This document shows, piece by piece, positions 48,481 through 58,465 of a DNA stretch of 64,000 nt. The position numbers were made by a program, and so were the translations under genes. The DNA lies in the NCBI RefSeq assembly GCF_007273535.1, contig NZ_RIBP01000001.1:372001-436000 (forward strand). The letters run 5' to 3'. Within the stretch, counting starts at the first letter, position 1. Each line of letters begins with the position of its first letter. The notes under the pieces are model-generated. The model was not told where the DNA came from. It saw only the letters and a program-made list of their open reading frames with translations, and made no database searches. Source of the DNA: Niallia circulans (GTDB lineage: Bacteria > Bacillota > Bacilli > Bacillales > Cytobacillaceae).

Positions 48481-48960
48481 ATGAATGTTAAACAAGTTTC
48501 TGCCACCTTCTTAAAGGTCGTGGTTTTTCTGGTTGGAATTGCAGTGCTTGCTTTATGTATTTATTGGATGCCTGCATTAACTATTAAAGACTTAAAAGCT
48601 CATCCAGGTGGAGATTACACGATATTTCCTCTTTTAGTATGTGCGTATGGAGTCTGTATTACTTTTTCTATTGCACTTTTCCAAGTATATAAGTTATTAA
48701 CCTATATCAAAAGGGATAACGCTTTTTCTGAGTTATCTCTTAACACTTTGAAGAGGATAAAAAGATGTGCTTTGGCTGCCATTTTCTTTATGTTGTTAAT
48801 GATAATAAGCTTAAAGGTGATTTCTACAATAAATGGAGATGATGCTGCGGGTCCTATTTCGATAAGTCTGATGGGGATTTTAGCAACATGTATCATCACG
48901 GCCATTGTGGACGTACTTCAGAAGCCATTAAAAAATTTTCTGGATAAAAAATTGGTGTAA
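48481..48960 (+). CDS. DUF2975 family membrane protein, second copy
   Basis: A 159-aa, four-helix paralogue of the protein at 46912, with the same FFLKxxxFLxG-type start (TFLKVVVFLVGIAVLALCIY) and loop (FQVYKLLTYIKRDNAFSELS). AAAAGGGGAG precedes the ATG. Unlike the first copy it has no Xre gene directly behind it. Function unknown; probably a tandem duplication within the cluster. Confidence 0.85.
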   Translation: MNVKQVSATFLKVVVFLVGIAVLALCIYWMPALTIKDLKAHPGGDYTIFPLLVCAYGVCITFSIALFQVYKLLTYIKRDNAFSELSLNTLKRIKRCALAAIFFMLLMIISLKVISTINGDDAAGPISISLMGILATCIITAIVDVLQKPLKNFLDKKLV

Positions 48961-49028
48961 CTTTCTTGCAAATTTCTCAATTATCGGAACATATTCTTTA
49001 AAGAAGAAAAAACTATGGGGGTGGCTAG

Positions 49029-49229
49029 ATGGGATTTTATTATTTATTATTACTCGTTATCGGAATTGTACTAATTGTAATTGGAGCACTTAAAAAGGAA
49101 GTGCCTCGTTCAGTTAAAATAGTTATCTTACTATTTGTAATTGGAATTGTATTTATAGTAATGTCATTAATATTATTGCTTCCTGGTAGCTCTGACGTTA
49201 TTACTGAACTTTTAAAATGGAATAGCTAA
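49029..49229 (+). CDS. Small two-helix membrane protein
   Basis: A 66-aa protein with two hydrophobic helices separated by KKEVPRSVK. TATGGGGGTGG before the ATG gives a ribosome binding site. It closes the DUF2975 cluster and is followed by a strong terminator. No family recognised. Confidence 0.65.
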   Translation: MGFYYLLLLVIGIVLIVIGALKKEVPRSVKIVILLFVIGIVFIVMSLILLLPGSSDVITELLKWNS

Positions 49230-49709
49230 GTTTCAATTTTGCTGTGAAATCTATAAAACCAAACATAACTTCCGTTTTTATGGAAGTTATGTTTTTTTCT
49301 ATAAATATCAACATTAAACTTTAACAGAGCCTTATTTTTCAAAAACTAAAAATATGAAAAAATGAAAAATCAAACTATTAAGCAATAATGGAGTTAGATA
49401 AAAATATTATTCGTGTTTAGTTCATTGCCTCAAATTAAATAGTTCGGTTTTTAACTAGAAATACATATTTATATTCCAGCCTCTTTTTTATTGGGTGTTT
49501 TAGGTTTTTAATATTATTGTTTTTCTAGGGTAGAATTCTTGTAATATATACATTTATGTCCGATTAATTGCAATGTTTTGTTTATCTATTTGAAACGCTT
49601 CTAATAGTTAATTAATAATATGTTACTTAAAACAATAATTTATAAGGCAAGATAACAATTGCTAACATAAACAAAGGAATCTTATAATGAACTAAAAAAG
49701 GTGTTTATT
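49230..49709 (+). other. Intergenic region
   Basis: It holds the terminator at 49262-49298, a partial copy of the GGCTGGGAC-type repeat end (49476-49489, CCAGCCTCTTTTTT) and AT-rich DNA with the promoter of the MocR gene. No RNA gene seen. Confidence 0.5.
49262..49298 (+). terminator. Terminator
   Basis: AACATAACTTCC and GGAAGTTATGTT form a perfect 12-bp stem followed by Ts. Confidence 0.9.
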
Positions 49710-51098
49710 ATGCCAATTAATTCGTTTGAAAACTACCATATGAGCTGGAAGCCAGTGATTAATAGAATAGAAAAGCCAATTTATAAAGTGCTGGCACGTC
49801 AATTGGAAGAGGATATTGTAGAGGGGATTTTATTACCTGGAACTAAGCTTCCGCCTCAGCGCGAACTGGCTGATTATCTGGATTTAAATGTGAGTACTAT
49901 TTCCAAGGCTTTTAAAGTTTGTGAGATGAAGGGGTTGTTAAGTGCCTCTGTTGGAAGTGGTACTTTTGTCTCGTACGATGCAGTTTCAAATGCCTATTTA
50001 CTTGAAGATACTAAGCCAACACACTTAATAGAAATGGGTGCAACAATACCAGGTAATGATTCATTTGAACCGCTGATGCACCAGCTTAAAAGTATGCTGC
50101 AGGAAGGGGATTATGAGAAATGGTTTGGCTATGGTCGTGGAGGAGAAAGTATTTGGCAAAAGGATGCAGCGGTAAAGTTAATTCGTAGAGGTGGATTTGA
50201 AACAACGGTTGACCATATTTTATTTGCCAATGGGGGACAAAATGCCATTGCTGCCACCTTGGCGAGTCTGTGTAAGCCTGGAGATCGGATTGGTGTTGAC
50301 GAACATACTTATCCTGGATTAAAAACGGTTGCAGCTATGTTAAGTGTGCAAATTGTGCCAATTAAATCAGAAAACGATCAATTAAGCCCAACAGCATTTG
50401 AGGATGCCTGCAAAAATGAAAATATAAAAGGCGTATACATCATTCCAGATTATCATAATCCGATGGCTTCTATAATGACTGTAGAGAATCGAAAGAGGAT
50501 TGCGGCAGTTGCCAAGAGGTATAACCAGTTTGTTATGGAAGATGCATCGTACCATTTGCTCAATCAAAGCCCGCTGCCAGCTGTTGCATCATTTGCACCA
50601 GAGCAGGTTATCTATATTGCAAGTTTGTCTAAATCCTTAGCACCAGGCTTACGTCTAGCGTATGTGTCAGTACCGCTTAAGTATAAGGAGCTAATTTCTA
50701 AGGCACTTTATAATTTAAATATAACTGTCTCTCCTTTATTAGCAGAGCTGACAGCACGAATGATCGTGTCGAATCAATTTGAAGGATTAATTCAAGGGCA
50801 TCAGTTGCAGAACAAACACAGGAACGAACTGCTAGAACAGTATTTATCAAACTATACATGTGTCGGTGATGAGATAGGGATTTTTCGGTGGCTGTTGCTA
50901 CCCGGAAAGGTTACTGGTGCTGAATTTGAGGCATTAGCTGCCAAGCATGGGGTGCAGGTCTATGCGGCTGAACGTTTTTTTGTTGGTAATAGCTGTCCAA
51001 AAAGGGCAGTGCGAGTCGCAGTATGTGCACATAGTACACTTGAAGAGCTTAAACAAGGATTAAATATCTTAAAGGGCTTACTGGATAAGCTTAAATAA
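49710..51098 (+). CDS. MocR-type regulator (GntR HTH + PLP aminotransferase-like)
   Basis: A 462-aa fusion. Residues about 20-85 form a GntR winged HTH (LARQLEEDIVEGILLPGTKL, YLDLNVSTISKAFKVCEMKG). The rest is a fold-type I aminotransferase domain with the PLP lysine in YIASLSKSLAPGLRLAYV and the Asp-x-His-x-Pro site IIPDYHNPM. MocR proteins use PLP to sense metabolites and control adjacent genes. The MFS gene starts 105 bases downstream beyond a terminator and is a plausible target. The ATG at 49710 was preferred to an upstream GTG for its spacing to AAAAGG. Confidence 0.88.
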   Translation: MPINSFENYHMSWKPVINRIEKPIYKVLARQLEEDIVEGILLPGTKLPPQRELADYLDLNVSTISKAFKVCEMKGLLSASVGSGTFVSYDAVSNAYLLEDTKPTHLIEMGATIPGNDSFEPLMHQLKSMLQEGDYEKWFGYGRGGESIWQKDAAVKLIRRGGFETTVDHILFANGGQNAIAATLASLCKPGDRIGVDEHTYPGLKTVAAMLSVQIVPIKSENDQLSPTAFEDACKNENIKGVYIIPDYHNPMASIMTVENRKRIAAVAKRYNQFVMEDASYHLLNQSPLPAVASFAPEQVIYIASLSKSLAPGLRLAYVSVPLKYKELISKALYNLNITVSPLLAELTARMIVSNQFEGLIQGHQLQNKHRNELLEQYLSNYTCVGDEIGIFRWLLLPGKVTGAEFEALAAKHGVQVYAAERFFVGNSCPKRAVRVAVCAHSTLEELKQGLNILKGLLDKLK

Positions 51099-51106
51099 AA
51101 TGTTTG

Positions 51107-51138
51107 CCATACAATTATGTTATTGTATGGTTTTTTTA
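51107..51138 (+). terminator. Terminator of the MocR gene
   Basis: CCATACAAT and ATTGTATGG form a perfect 9-bp stem followed by seven Ts. Confidence 0.85.
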
Positions 51139-51202
51139 ACGGTGTTATGATGACTTTAATTCTAGTTAATAGTATAGCTGTAAAGAAAGGCAGGTTAGAT
51201 AG

Positions 51203-52465
51203 GTGATAGAAGATCATTCGGATAGGATACATAGTTATGATAATGACTCAGAAAAGAGAAAATCTTTTTACAAACGAACTTTATTTATTGTTAGTATCTC
51301 ACAGGTTTTTGGTGGTGCAGGATTAGCAGCAGGTGTTACTGTTGGGGCACTGCTTGCACAGCAAATGCTTGGCACAGATGCTTATGCTGGTTTACCTACT
51401 GCCTTGTTTACGTTAGGATCTGCAGGAGCTGCTTTATTTGTGGGGAGACTTTCTCAACGTTATGGCCGTCGTATTGGTCTTACGACTGGGTTTATCATTG
51501 GTGGACTTGGAGCAATTGGGGTAATAATTTCTGCCATTATCAATAGTATTATCTTATTATTAATCTCACTGCTTATTTATGGAGCGGGAACAGCAACAAA
51601 TTTACAGGCACGCTATGCAGGTACTGACTTAGCAACAAGTAAACAGCGGGCAACGGCAGTCAGTATGACGATGGTTTTTACAACATTTGGAGCGGTAGCA
51701 GGTCCGAACCTAGTAAATGTTATGGGGAACCTTGCTAGTTCTATTGGTATACCGTCCATTGCCGGTCCGTTCATTTTAGCGGCAGCGGCATATATATTGG
51801 CAGGGCTTGTTCTTTTCTTGCTTCTACGGCCAGATCCGTTAATTATTGCTAGAAATTTAGCAGTAACTAACGAAGTTAACAAGAATGTATTAACAACATC
51901 AGAAAATACAGAAGACAAAAGAGGAATACTTGTTGGTGCAGCCATAATGGTAATGACGCAAATCGTAATGGTAGCAATCATGACAATGACACCTGTGCAT
52001 ATGAGTCATCATGGCCATGGACTTGGTGCTGTAGGTCTTGTCATTGGTTTTCATATTGGTGCCATGTATTTGCCTTCACTTATTACAGGTTTCCTTGTTG
52101 ATAAGCTAGGGAGAGTTTTTATGGCTATTGCCTCTGGAGTAACATTACTCCTGGCAGGCTTAACTTCTGCTTTTGCACCAGCAGATTCCATGCTTCTTCT
52201 AATAATTGCTCTGTCTTTACTTGGATTAGGGTGGAACTTTGGCTTAATAAGTGGAACTGCCCTCATCGTCGATTCAACTCAAATGACGACTCGTGCAAAA
52301 AGACAAGGAACAGTTGATGTTCTAATTGCATTATCAGGAGCTGCAGGCGGTGCCTTATCCGGCATGATTGTTGCTGGCTCAAGTTATGCAACATTATCAT
52401 TAATTGGCGGAGTTATATCCTTACTTCTAATTCCTGTAGTAATATGGGCTCGTGCTAAAAAATAA
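51203..52465 (+). CDS. MFS transporter
   Basis: Major facilitator protein of 420 aa with 12 helices. GRLSQRYGRRIGLTTGFIIG is the loop 2-3 motif, and GTATNLQARYAGTDLATSKQ is typical of a bacterial group of drug-like exporters. TPVHMSHHGHGLGAVGLVIG in the second half has a His cluster. The start is GTG at 51203, with GGCAGGTTAG upstream. Its position behind a MocR regulator suggests metabolite-controlled export. Substrate unknown. Confidence 0.85.
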   Translation: MIEDHSDRIHSYDNDSEKRKSFYKRTLFIVSISQVFGGAGLAAGVTVGALLAQQMLGTDAYAGLPTALFTLGSAGAALFVGRLSQRYGRRIGLTTGFIIGGLGAIGVIISAIINSIILLLISLLIYGAGTATNLQARYAGTDLATSKQRATAVSMTMVFTTFGAVAGPNLVNVMGNLASSIGIPSIAGPFILAAAAYILAGLVLFLLLRPDPLIIARNLAVTNEVNKNVLTTSENTEDKRGILVGAAIMVMTQIVMVAIMTMTPVHMSHHGHGLGAVGLVIGFHIGAMYLPSLITGFLVDKLGRVFMAIASGVTLLLAGLTSAFAPADSMLLLIIALSLLGLGWNFGLISGTALIVDSTQMTTRAKRQGTVDVLIALSGAAGGALSGMIVAGSSYATLSLIGGVISLLLIPVVIWARAKK

Positions 52466-52478
52466 CATGATAACAAGT

Positions 52479-52516
52479 ATGGTGAGTGTTCAATGAGAGC
52501 ATTCACCATTTTACTT
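52479..52516 (+). terminator. Terminator of the MFS gene
   Basis: ATGGTGA (52479-52485) and TCACCAT (52503-52509) form the base of a stem extended by wobble pairs, followed by a T-rich stretch. Confidence 0.75.
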
Positions 52517-52585
52517 TCTAATCAAAGGATAAAAACTCATGTTCAAAACAATTAGGTTTCTTAGAAAATAACGAATCGTGAATTC

Positions 52586-53800
52586 CTACTTTTTAATAGA
52601 GTCTTTAATTTTTAATACAACACTTACACAAGGAATCAACACGCTCATGGCAAATTTTCGTATGAAGGTGTTTTTGAAACGGCGTTGCCAATATAATGGT
52701 GGCCGAGCTTCTGCCACAGCCTTTGGTGCATATTTCAGCATGTCAGCTTGATATGCTTGCAATGCATATGACGAATCGTCATACTTTACCAGCTTTTTTG
52801 CCAAGTTTACTGCGTCCAGTATGGAAGTGCTCGCACCGAGCCCGCTAGTTGGCGGCATTGGATGAATGGCGTCTCCAATTAATGTTATTCTACTGTGCTT
52901 CCACGAGGTAAGATTGCTAGGATACCAAAAGGGAAAAGCTGCTGTTTTGCCTTTTTCAGAGTTATTGATAAGCGCAAGAAAGCTGTCGTCCCAGTGTCTT
53001 ATTAACTCGTATGCTTCTTTTTCAAGCTCATCAGAGGTTAATTTTCTGAAATTTCCACGAAGCTCTTCATCTATTGCTGCAACAGACCAGACAATATATG
53101 GTTCCTCAAGGACATCCAAGTTTGTTATTAATTCATTTTTTGTTGTCGGTGCATGTACAGTTATAAACATGCCAATTCCTTTTGGACCAACTGCAAATCC
53201 AGGTCCTTTAAAAAAATCTTTGTTAATAGTTGATCTTAACTGGGGAGTTAGCAAGGATCTTCCGGCAATCCCCATCACTCCTGCATATTTTGCTGTTGAA
53301 CGTCCAAGGAGTTGTTTGGCTACTTCTGAATGCACACCATCTGCACCAACTAATATATCAACCTTTTCACTTGGGGCGTTCGAAAAATAAAGGATAATGC
53401 CAGAATCCTCTTCTTTGTAATGAGTGAAGTGTGTATCCCAACGAATTACCTCTTCCAAGTTTATTGCTAATATTTTTCGTAAAGGAATTCTTCCGATCAT
53501 TAGAAGGTCTTCCTCATCTGTTTGACGAAGGCAGAGCTTTGTTTTTCCATGATGATCTACTATCGAAAATTGTGCAAATGATTCAGGACCAGTTCCACTA
53601 AGTTTAAGTAATTTTTCTATATTATCAGGAAGATGTTTGTGAATTGATTTTAACGCAGCTTCACTTAAATGCAGACGGTAGCCACCAGTTTTTTCGGCAG
53701 CAAGATCACGGTCGAACAAGCTTACTTCTATATTTTGTTCAATTAGTGCTTGAGCCAATGTTAGTCCACCAATACCAGCACCAATTATACCAACCCTCAT
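52586..53800 (-). CDS. FAD-dependent monooxygenase (PHBH fold)
   Basis: Flavoprotein hydroxylase-like enzyme of 404 aa. The GxGxxG motif is VGIIGAGIGGLTLAQALIEQ, the DG motif is VDILVGADGVHSEVAKQLLG, and the GD motif is ITLIGDAIHPMPPTSGLGAS. The C-terminus is basic and hydrophobic. Such enzymes hydroxylate aromatics or inactivate antibiotics (TetX-like); the substrate here is unknown. GGAGGG lies before the ATG. Single gene, convergent with the MFS gene. Confidence 0.87.
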   Translation of the reverse strand: MRVGIIGAGIGGLTLAQALIEQNIEVSLFDRDLAAEKTGGYRLHLSEAALKSIHKHLPDNIEKLLKLSGTGPESFAQFSIVDHHGKTKLCLRQTDEEDLLMIGRIPLRKILAINLEEVIRWDTHFTHYKEEDSGIILYFSNAPSEKVDILVGADGVHSEVAKQLLGRSTAKYAGVMGIAGRSLLTPQLRSTINKDFFKGPGFAVGPKGIGMFITVHAPTTKNELITNLDVLEEPYIVWSVAAIDEELRGNFRKLTSDELEKEAYELIRHWDDSFLALINNSEKGKTAAFPFWYPSNLTSWKHSRITLIGDAIHPMPPTSGLGASTSILDAVNLAKKLVKYDDSSYALQAYQADMLKYAPKAVAEARPPLYWQRRFKNTFIRKFAMSVLIPCVSVVLKIKDSIKK

Positions 53801-54110
53801 ACACAGCCCTCCAGGAACTTATTTTTTGACTGTTTATCATATGCGAAATCACCGGAACATTATAACACCAACATAATTGTTAACTGAATTAAGGGGTGGT
53901 TAGCAGTTATAAATTATTTATAAGGAGTTTATTTTACTTTTTTTGGGATAATGTTTGTGAGATGCTTATGAGTTGAATTAAAAGTGAGCAAATAGTAGGG
54001 TTAGGTAGTGATGTAAAAGAACTAGTTATTAGGAATATATTAACAGAAGACCGAGATTCCTAATATTTGTTATAATTATTCTGTTAATTTGAATTGTTGG
54101 ATGGTGGAAC
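53801..54110. other. Intergenic region, divergent
   Basis: AT-rich spacer between the monooxygenase and diguanylate cyclase genes, which must hold both promoters. No distinct structure recognised. Confidence 0.4.
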
Positions 54111-55376
54111 ATGGAAGAGAACATGAACGATAAAGATGAGACTCGGACAAACGAAGAAAGATTTCGGTTGTTAGTAGAGCATGTCAGTGATTGGATATGG
54201 GAAGTAGATGAAAATGGTATATATACGTATGCTAGTCCGCAAATCAAGGATATATTAGGATATTCGCCTGCAGAGGTTATCGGAAAAACACCATTTCATT
54301 TGATGGAGCCTTTGGAAGGAAAACGTATTGCGCCAATTTTTGAGTACCATGTTGCTAATAAGCTGCCAATTAAAAGCTTAGAAAATATTAATCTTCATCG
54401 TGATGGCCATGAAGTAATATTAGAAACGAGTGGTTCTCCCATTATTAACGCAGAGGGAAATTGTATTGGCTATAGAGGCATAGATAGAGATATTACTTTA
54501 AGAAAACAGCAGGAGCGCAGACAGCAGCAGCTCTTAGATATTATAGAAGCCTCTCCAGACTTTATTGCAACATTAGACACTGCTGGAAACAGTTTGTATT
54601 ATAATCCAGCTGCACAGAAAATGCTTGGTATTAGTCAAGAGGAAAGCACTGGCGAAAAGGTAACACAAAGATGGATCACAGAAATTATCAAAGCAGAGGG
54701 CATTCCAACTGCAATCGAAAAAGGCCATTGGAAGGGAGAAACAACAATCCTTAAGGAAGATGGCGCAAAAATTCCAGTTTCGCAAATGATCGTGGCACAT
54801 AAATCGGAAAACGGTGATGTGGAGTTTCTATCTACGATTGCCCACGATATAACAGAGAGAAAAGAGCTTGAAAAGGTAGTGTATTACCAAGCGCATTATG
54901 ATCCCTTAACTAATTTACCAAACAGGAGATCACTTCACAATAAATTGTCAAAATTGATAGAAAACCAAACACAACAGAAAAAAGTCGCCGTGTTGTTTAT
55001 GGATTTAGATAATTTTAAGGAAATCAATGATAATCTAGGCCATGAAATTGGAGATAAATTACTTAAAATGACAGCGAATCGTCTGAAAAACTGTGTGAAG
55101 GAAGTAGACTTTGTTTGCCGATATGGCGGAGATGAATTTATATTAATGCTGGAAAAAATCCAATCTAATGCTGAAGTGGAAGAAAGGGCAGAGCGGATTA
55201 TAGCAGCATTTCAGGAGCCATTTCAATTGGACGGAATTTCATGGAAGATAAGCGGAAGTATTGGAATAAGTATTTTTCCTGATGATGGAGCCGATTTAGC
55301 GGCATTAATAGAGAAAGCAGATACGGCGATGTATCAAATAAAACGAACCGGTAAAAATAATTATTTAAGAGAATAG
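54111..55376 (+). CDS. PAS-PAS-GGDEF diguanylate cyclase
   Basis: Cytoplasmic sensor enzyme of 421 aa. Two PAS domains (about residues 15-130, with WEVDENGIYTYASPQIKDIL, and 140-255, with TLDTAGNSLYYNPAAQKML and a PAC segment AHDITERKELEK) precede a GGDEF domain. VCRYGGDEFILMLEKI carries the intact catalytic GGDEF; LPNRRSLHNKL and VLFMDLDNFKEIND are the other active-site segments. There is no EAL domain, so it should make c-di-GMP in response to a signal. A second ATG at 54123 is possible. Confidence 0.9.
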   Translation: MEENMNDKDETRTNEERFRLLVEHVSDWIWEVDENGIYTYASPQIKDILGYSPAEVIGKTPFHLMEPLEGKRIAPIFEYHVANKLPIKSLENINLHRDGHEVILETSGSPIINAEGNCIGYRGIDRDITLRKQQERRQQQLLDIIEASPDFIATLDTAGNSLYYNPAAQKMLGISQEESTGEKVTQRWITEIIKAEGIPTAIEKGHWKGETTILKEDGAKIPVSQMIVAHKSENGDVEFLSTIAHDITERKELEKVVYYQAHYDPLTNLPNRRSLHNKLSKLIENQTQQKKVAVLFMDLDNFKEINDNLGHEIGDKLLKMTANRLKNCVKEVDFVCRYGGDEFILMLEKIQSNAEVEERAERIIAAFQEPFQLDGISWKISGSIGISIFPDDGADLAALIEKADTAMYQIKRTGKNNYLRE

Positions 55377-55651
55377 AAATGGGGGCTTTCCTTTTTAATA
55401 GGTGAGCTCCTTCTTTATGTATTATTTATTACTAGAAGGTAAAAGGCACTAGCACGAAAAATGCATTCTAAATTTTGTATTTTAATGGAACTTTTTTTAA
55501 TTAAATTCGTAAGAAATAGTAGTAAGAAGTTATATTGTCGCCTAGCTAAAATTATGAACAAGTAGACGTATCTTCGTAAACTTTGTATTAATAGAAATTA
55601 GAGTAAAGTACCCAAAACAACATAAGAATTGGACTTAAAGGGGGCGTGAAT

Positions 55652-56074
55652 ATGTTTGGTTTAAGTTTGTCCTTTGGACTGAGGTTATTAGTATTACTTG
55701 TTATTGTTTTTGTATTAATGTTTTTATTTAATTATTTAATGAGTAAAACGTTAAAGGTTCAGAGGAAGAAAATTTTTTCTGATAACCATATTAATGAGAA
55801 ACATAAAAAGATAGATTGGACCCTAAGAATAATAACGTTCATTAGCATGCTTTTAGTATTTCCTTTCAGTATTGATGAAACGAAAAGCTATTGGTTTCTA
55901 CAGCCGTGGATAATATTGAGCCTTTTTCTTATCGTTTCTGAAATCGTAAGGGCTGTGATGGAAAGGAAATATGCAGAGAATCCTGTAGCTTATAAATTAA
56001 CGCTTAGTCAATTGATTTTTGTTATTATTTTGTTTTTTACTTTATTCAAGACAGATTTTTGGGGATTATTTTAA
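55652..56074 (+). CDS. DUF4181 family membrane protein
   Basis: A 140-aa protein with four hydrophobic helices. The segment RAVMERKYAENPVAYKLTLS matches the conserved loop of DUF4181 proteins of Bacillaceae, whose function is unknown. The ATG at 55652 has AAAGGGGG 7 nt upstream; the GTG at 55646 is too close to it. Single gene. Confidence 0.8.
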   Translation: MFGLSLSFGLRLLVLLVIVFVLMFLFNYLMSKTLKVQRKKIFSDNHINEKHKKIDWTLRIITFISMLLVFPFSIDETKSYWFLQPWIILSLFLIVSEIVRAVMERKYAENPVAYKLTLSQLIFVIILFFTLFKTDFWGLF

Positions 56075-56103
56075 GTTAATAGTACACCTTCTCCTACTAT
56101 GAC

Positions 56104-56143
56104 AAAAAACCACCCCTGAACATCTGTACAGGGGTTGGTTTTG
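56104..56143. terminator. Bidirectional terminator
   Basis: AAAACCACCCCTG pairs with CAGGGGTTGGTTTT apart from one mismatch, with A/T runs on both sides; it serves the convergent genes. Confidence 0.82.
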
Positions 56144-56160
56144 TAAGTGGTGACAATATG

Positions 56161-57051
56161 CTATTTATTTACCGATGCCTCATAAATACCTTTAATAGAT
56201 TTAGCTAAAAGTGAGTCGAATTCCTCGTTGCTTTGGCTGACAGTTAATCCTTCTGCTAAGGCGCGAGAGAAACTAGCGATTAGGCCCTGATTTAATGCCA
56301 GCTTCTGATTTGCATCCATTTGTGAATATCCCCCTGATAAAGCAACAATTCTTACTACATGAGGATCTTCAAGTAAGTCACTGTAGAAATTGTTCGCAGT
56401 TGGAATGGAGACTTTAAGGATAACTTTTTCATTATCTTCAAGCGTAGATAGCTTAGTAAGCAGCTCTTCCTTTAATATCTTCTCAATGGCTTCTTTATCT
56501 GTACTATTAATATCTACTTCAGGCTCAATAATAGGAACTAGTCCCATTTCGATAATTTGTTTACCAATTTCAAACTGTTGATCAACAACCTTTTTTATTC
56601 CGTTACTATTTGCTTCCTTAATAACGGAACGCATTTTTGTCCCAAAAATATTTCGATTAACCGCACGCTTAAGTAAATCATTAAGGTTTGGCATCGGCTT
56701 CATAAGCTGAACACCATCACTTAAATCGGCTAATCCCTTATCAACTTTAAGGAAAGGGACAATCCCTTTTTGCTTCCAAAGATAATCAGCAGTATATTCT
56801 CCATCAATTTTCCGGTCCATGGTGTTTTCAAACAAGATGGCACCTAGAATATACTCAGAGTTAAAGGTGGAACTTTTGATAATACGCGTTCGCATCTCAT
56901 GTACCAAAACATACATTTCTTCTTCATTTGCATAACTGTTTTCCTTAACTCCGTAAAGTAACAAAGCCTTAGGTGTACTTCCACCACTTTGATCCAAAGC
57001 AGCTATAAACCCTTTACCTGTGCGAATTCTTTCTAATTGCTCTAAATTCAT
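56161..57051 (-). CDS. Class I fructose-bisphosphate aldolase
   Basis: Schiff-base aldolase of 296 aa, the length of bacterial class I enzymes (FdaB/Fda). [54 protein letters not shown] and [14 protein letters not shown] follow the family; the last Lys is the probable Schiff-base residue. [18 protein letters not shown] binds the phosphate. It cleaves fructose 1,6-bisphosphate in glycolysis. GGAGGAATAATC precedes the ATG. Single gene. Confidence 0.92.
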   Translation of the reverse strand: MNLEQLERIRTGKGFIAALDQSGGSTPKALLLYGVKENSYANEEEMYVLVHEMRTRIIKSSTFNSEYILGAILFENTMDRKIDGEYTADYLWKQKGIVPFLKVDKGLADLSDGVQLMKPMPNLNDLLKRAVNRNIFGTKMRSVIKEANSNGIKKVVDQQFEIGKQIIEMGLVPIIEPEVDINSTDKEAIEKILKEELLTKLSTLEDNEKVILKVSIPTANNFYSDLLEDPHVVRIVALSGGYSQMDANQKLALNQGLIASFSRALAEGLTVSQSNEEFDSLLAKSIKGIYEASVNK

Positions 57052-57345
57052 GATTATTCCTCCTTGTTTAAATCGCTTTTACGAAACTAGCATTTCCTGT
57101 AGAAGATAGTCTGTTTTTGATAAAAGTTAACTAACTAGCGTTTTAACCATAATATCCTTTAGATAATTTACCCATTATTCCGTACATAAATCCTATTTTG
57201 ACGATGCAACAAGAACCTGAATTTATTTTGAAGTGAGAATTGTCGGGGAAATAAATCCTTTTATCGTATATTATTGATTCAATTACTTGATATAATATAA
57301 AAAATTGATAGAAATTAACCTAATAGAGAAGAGGGCTTTGAAGTA

Positions 57346-57840
57346 ATGGTTTCATTAAGAAATGTGCAAACTAATGACTTAAATCAGTTGTTAGCAATTG
57401 AAAATGAAGGATTTTCAAAAGAAGAGGCTGCTACAAAGGAAGCGTTCGTGGAAAGGATTCAACTTATCCCAGATACCTTTATTGTTGCTGAAGATGAAGG
57501 AGTGATTATAGGATATATAAATGGTCCGATAATTAATCAACCATATATAACAGACGATCTGTTTGAACAAATAAAAGAAAATCCGAAAATAGGAGGTTAT
57601 CAGAGTGTTTTAGGATTAGCAGTGTTAAAGCAAGCTAGAAATCTAGGGATTGCTAAGGTGCTTATAAGTGCGCTGGAGGATCTTGTGGAAGAAAATGAAA
57701 GAGAAGGAATCACGCTAACATGTAAACAGGAACTAGTTAGCTTTTATGAAAGGTATGGATTTAGTAACCATGGCCTGTCTGCATCCCAACACGGAGGAAT
57801 TAGCTGGTATAACATGGTGAAAGATAGAAGCAAGAGGTAA
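57346..57840 (+). CDS. GNAT family N-acetyltransferase
   Basis: Acetyl-CoA-dependent acetyltransferase of 164 aa. LRNVQTNDLNQLLAIENEGF opens the fold, SVLGLAVLKQARNLGIAKVL carries the CoA pyrophosphate loop (V..Q..R-N-x-G-I/A), and YERYGFSNHGLSASQHGG closes it. It resembles the arylalkylamine/YdgE-like branch. Substrate unknown. AGAGAAGAGG is a modest ribosome binding site. Confidence 0.85.
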   Translation: MVSLRNVQTNDLNQLLAIENEGFSKEEAATKEAFVERIQLIPDTFIVAEDEGVIIGYINGPIINQPYITDDLFEQIKENPKIGGYQSVLGLAVLKQARNLGIAKVLISALEDLVEENEREGITLTCKQELVSFYERYGFSNHGLSASQHGGISWYNMVKDRSKR

Positions 57841-57905
57841 AAGGATTGGATTACCGGAAGTACGATATGAAATCTATGAATAATAGTATTTAAGCAATGA
57901 AAGAA

Positions 57906-57932
57906 ACAGGCTTCAGGGGCTGTTTTTTTTAT
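57906..57932 (+). terminator. Terminator
   Basis: AACAG and CTGTT enclose a GC-containing loop, followed by a run of Ts. A weak stem. Confidence 0.6.
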
Positions 57933-58029
57933 TTGCTGGGTTTTGGGAAGTTCCTTAAAATTCAACAGACACTTGGAAAATGTTAGAATAGAAGTTGGAA
58001 TATTAAAACTTAAAAAAGGGGCAGCTATC

Positions 58030-58422
58030 ATGAAAAAATCTCTAAATCCAGAAACAATACATAACCCAGTAGCACCTTATGTACATCAGATTGAAGTTAC
58101 AGCACCTAGTAAATGGTTAACGATGTCAGGCCAAATAGGCATGGATATTGAGGGAAACATACCTGATGATCCATTAGAACAATTGAAATTGGCACTCGAC
58201 AATGTTAAAGAGAATCTCGTGGCTGCAAATATGACTGTTTCCGATTTAACAAAACTAGTATTCTATTTGGTTGGTGACTTTGATGCAGAGAAAAGAAGAA
58301 ATATTATTGGAGATTTTGTGGGAGAGCACCTTCCTTGTACGACCATGATGTATGTCGTAGGGCTTGCAGCACCGGCTCTTAAAGTAGAAGTGGATGCGTG
58401 GGCATGTCAGGAATTAAATTAG
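58030..58422 (+). CDS. RidA-like protein lacking the usual Arg
   Basis: A 130-aa protein of the YjgF/YER057c/RidA fold. APSKWLTMSGQIGMDIEGNI, EQLKLALDNVKENLVAANM and KLVFYLVGDFDAEKRRN match the family. At the place of the catalytic Arg (usually in a P-x-R-T-T segment) it reads LPCTTMMYVVGLA, so the residue that binds the imino acid carboxylate is missing. Imine deaminase activity is therefore doubtful. The ATG at 58030 follows AAAAAGGGG. Confidence 0.82.
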   Translation: MKKSLNPETIHNPVAPYVHQIEVTAPSKWLTMSGQIGMDIEGNIPDDPLEQLKLALDNVKENLVAANMTVSDLTKLVFYLVGDFDAEKRRNIIGDFVGEHLPCTTMMYVVGLAAPALKVEVDAWACQELN

Positions 58423-58441
58423 CAATACTCCGAAATACTTT

Positions 58442-58465
58442 AAGCTTCCGGTGGAGGCTTTTTTC
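58442..58465 (+). terminator. Terminator
   Basis: AAGCTTCC pairs with GGAGGCTT (one wobble) around a 3-nt loop, followed by TTTTCT. Confidence 0.75.

Noticed and set aside
53644..53829. Plus-strand frames inside the FAD monooxygenase and other large genes
   Set aside because: Antisense shadows of strongly supported genes, without ribosome binding sites.
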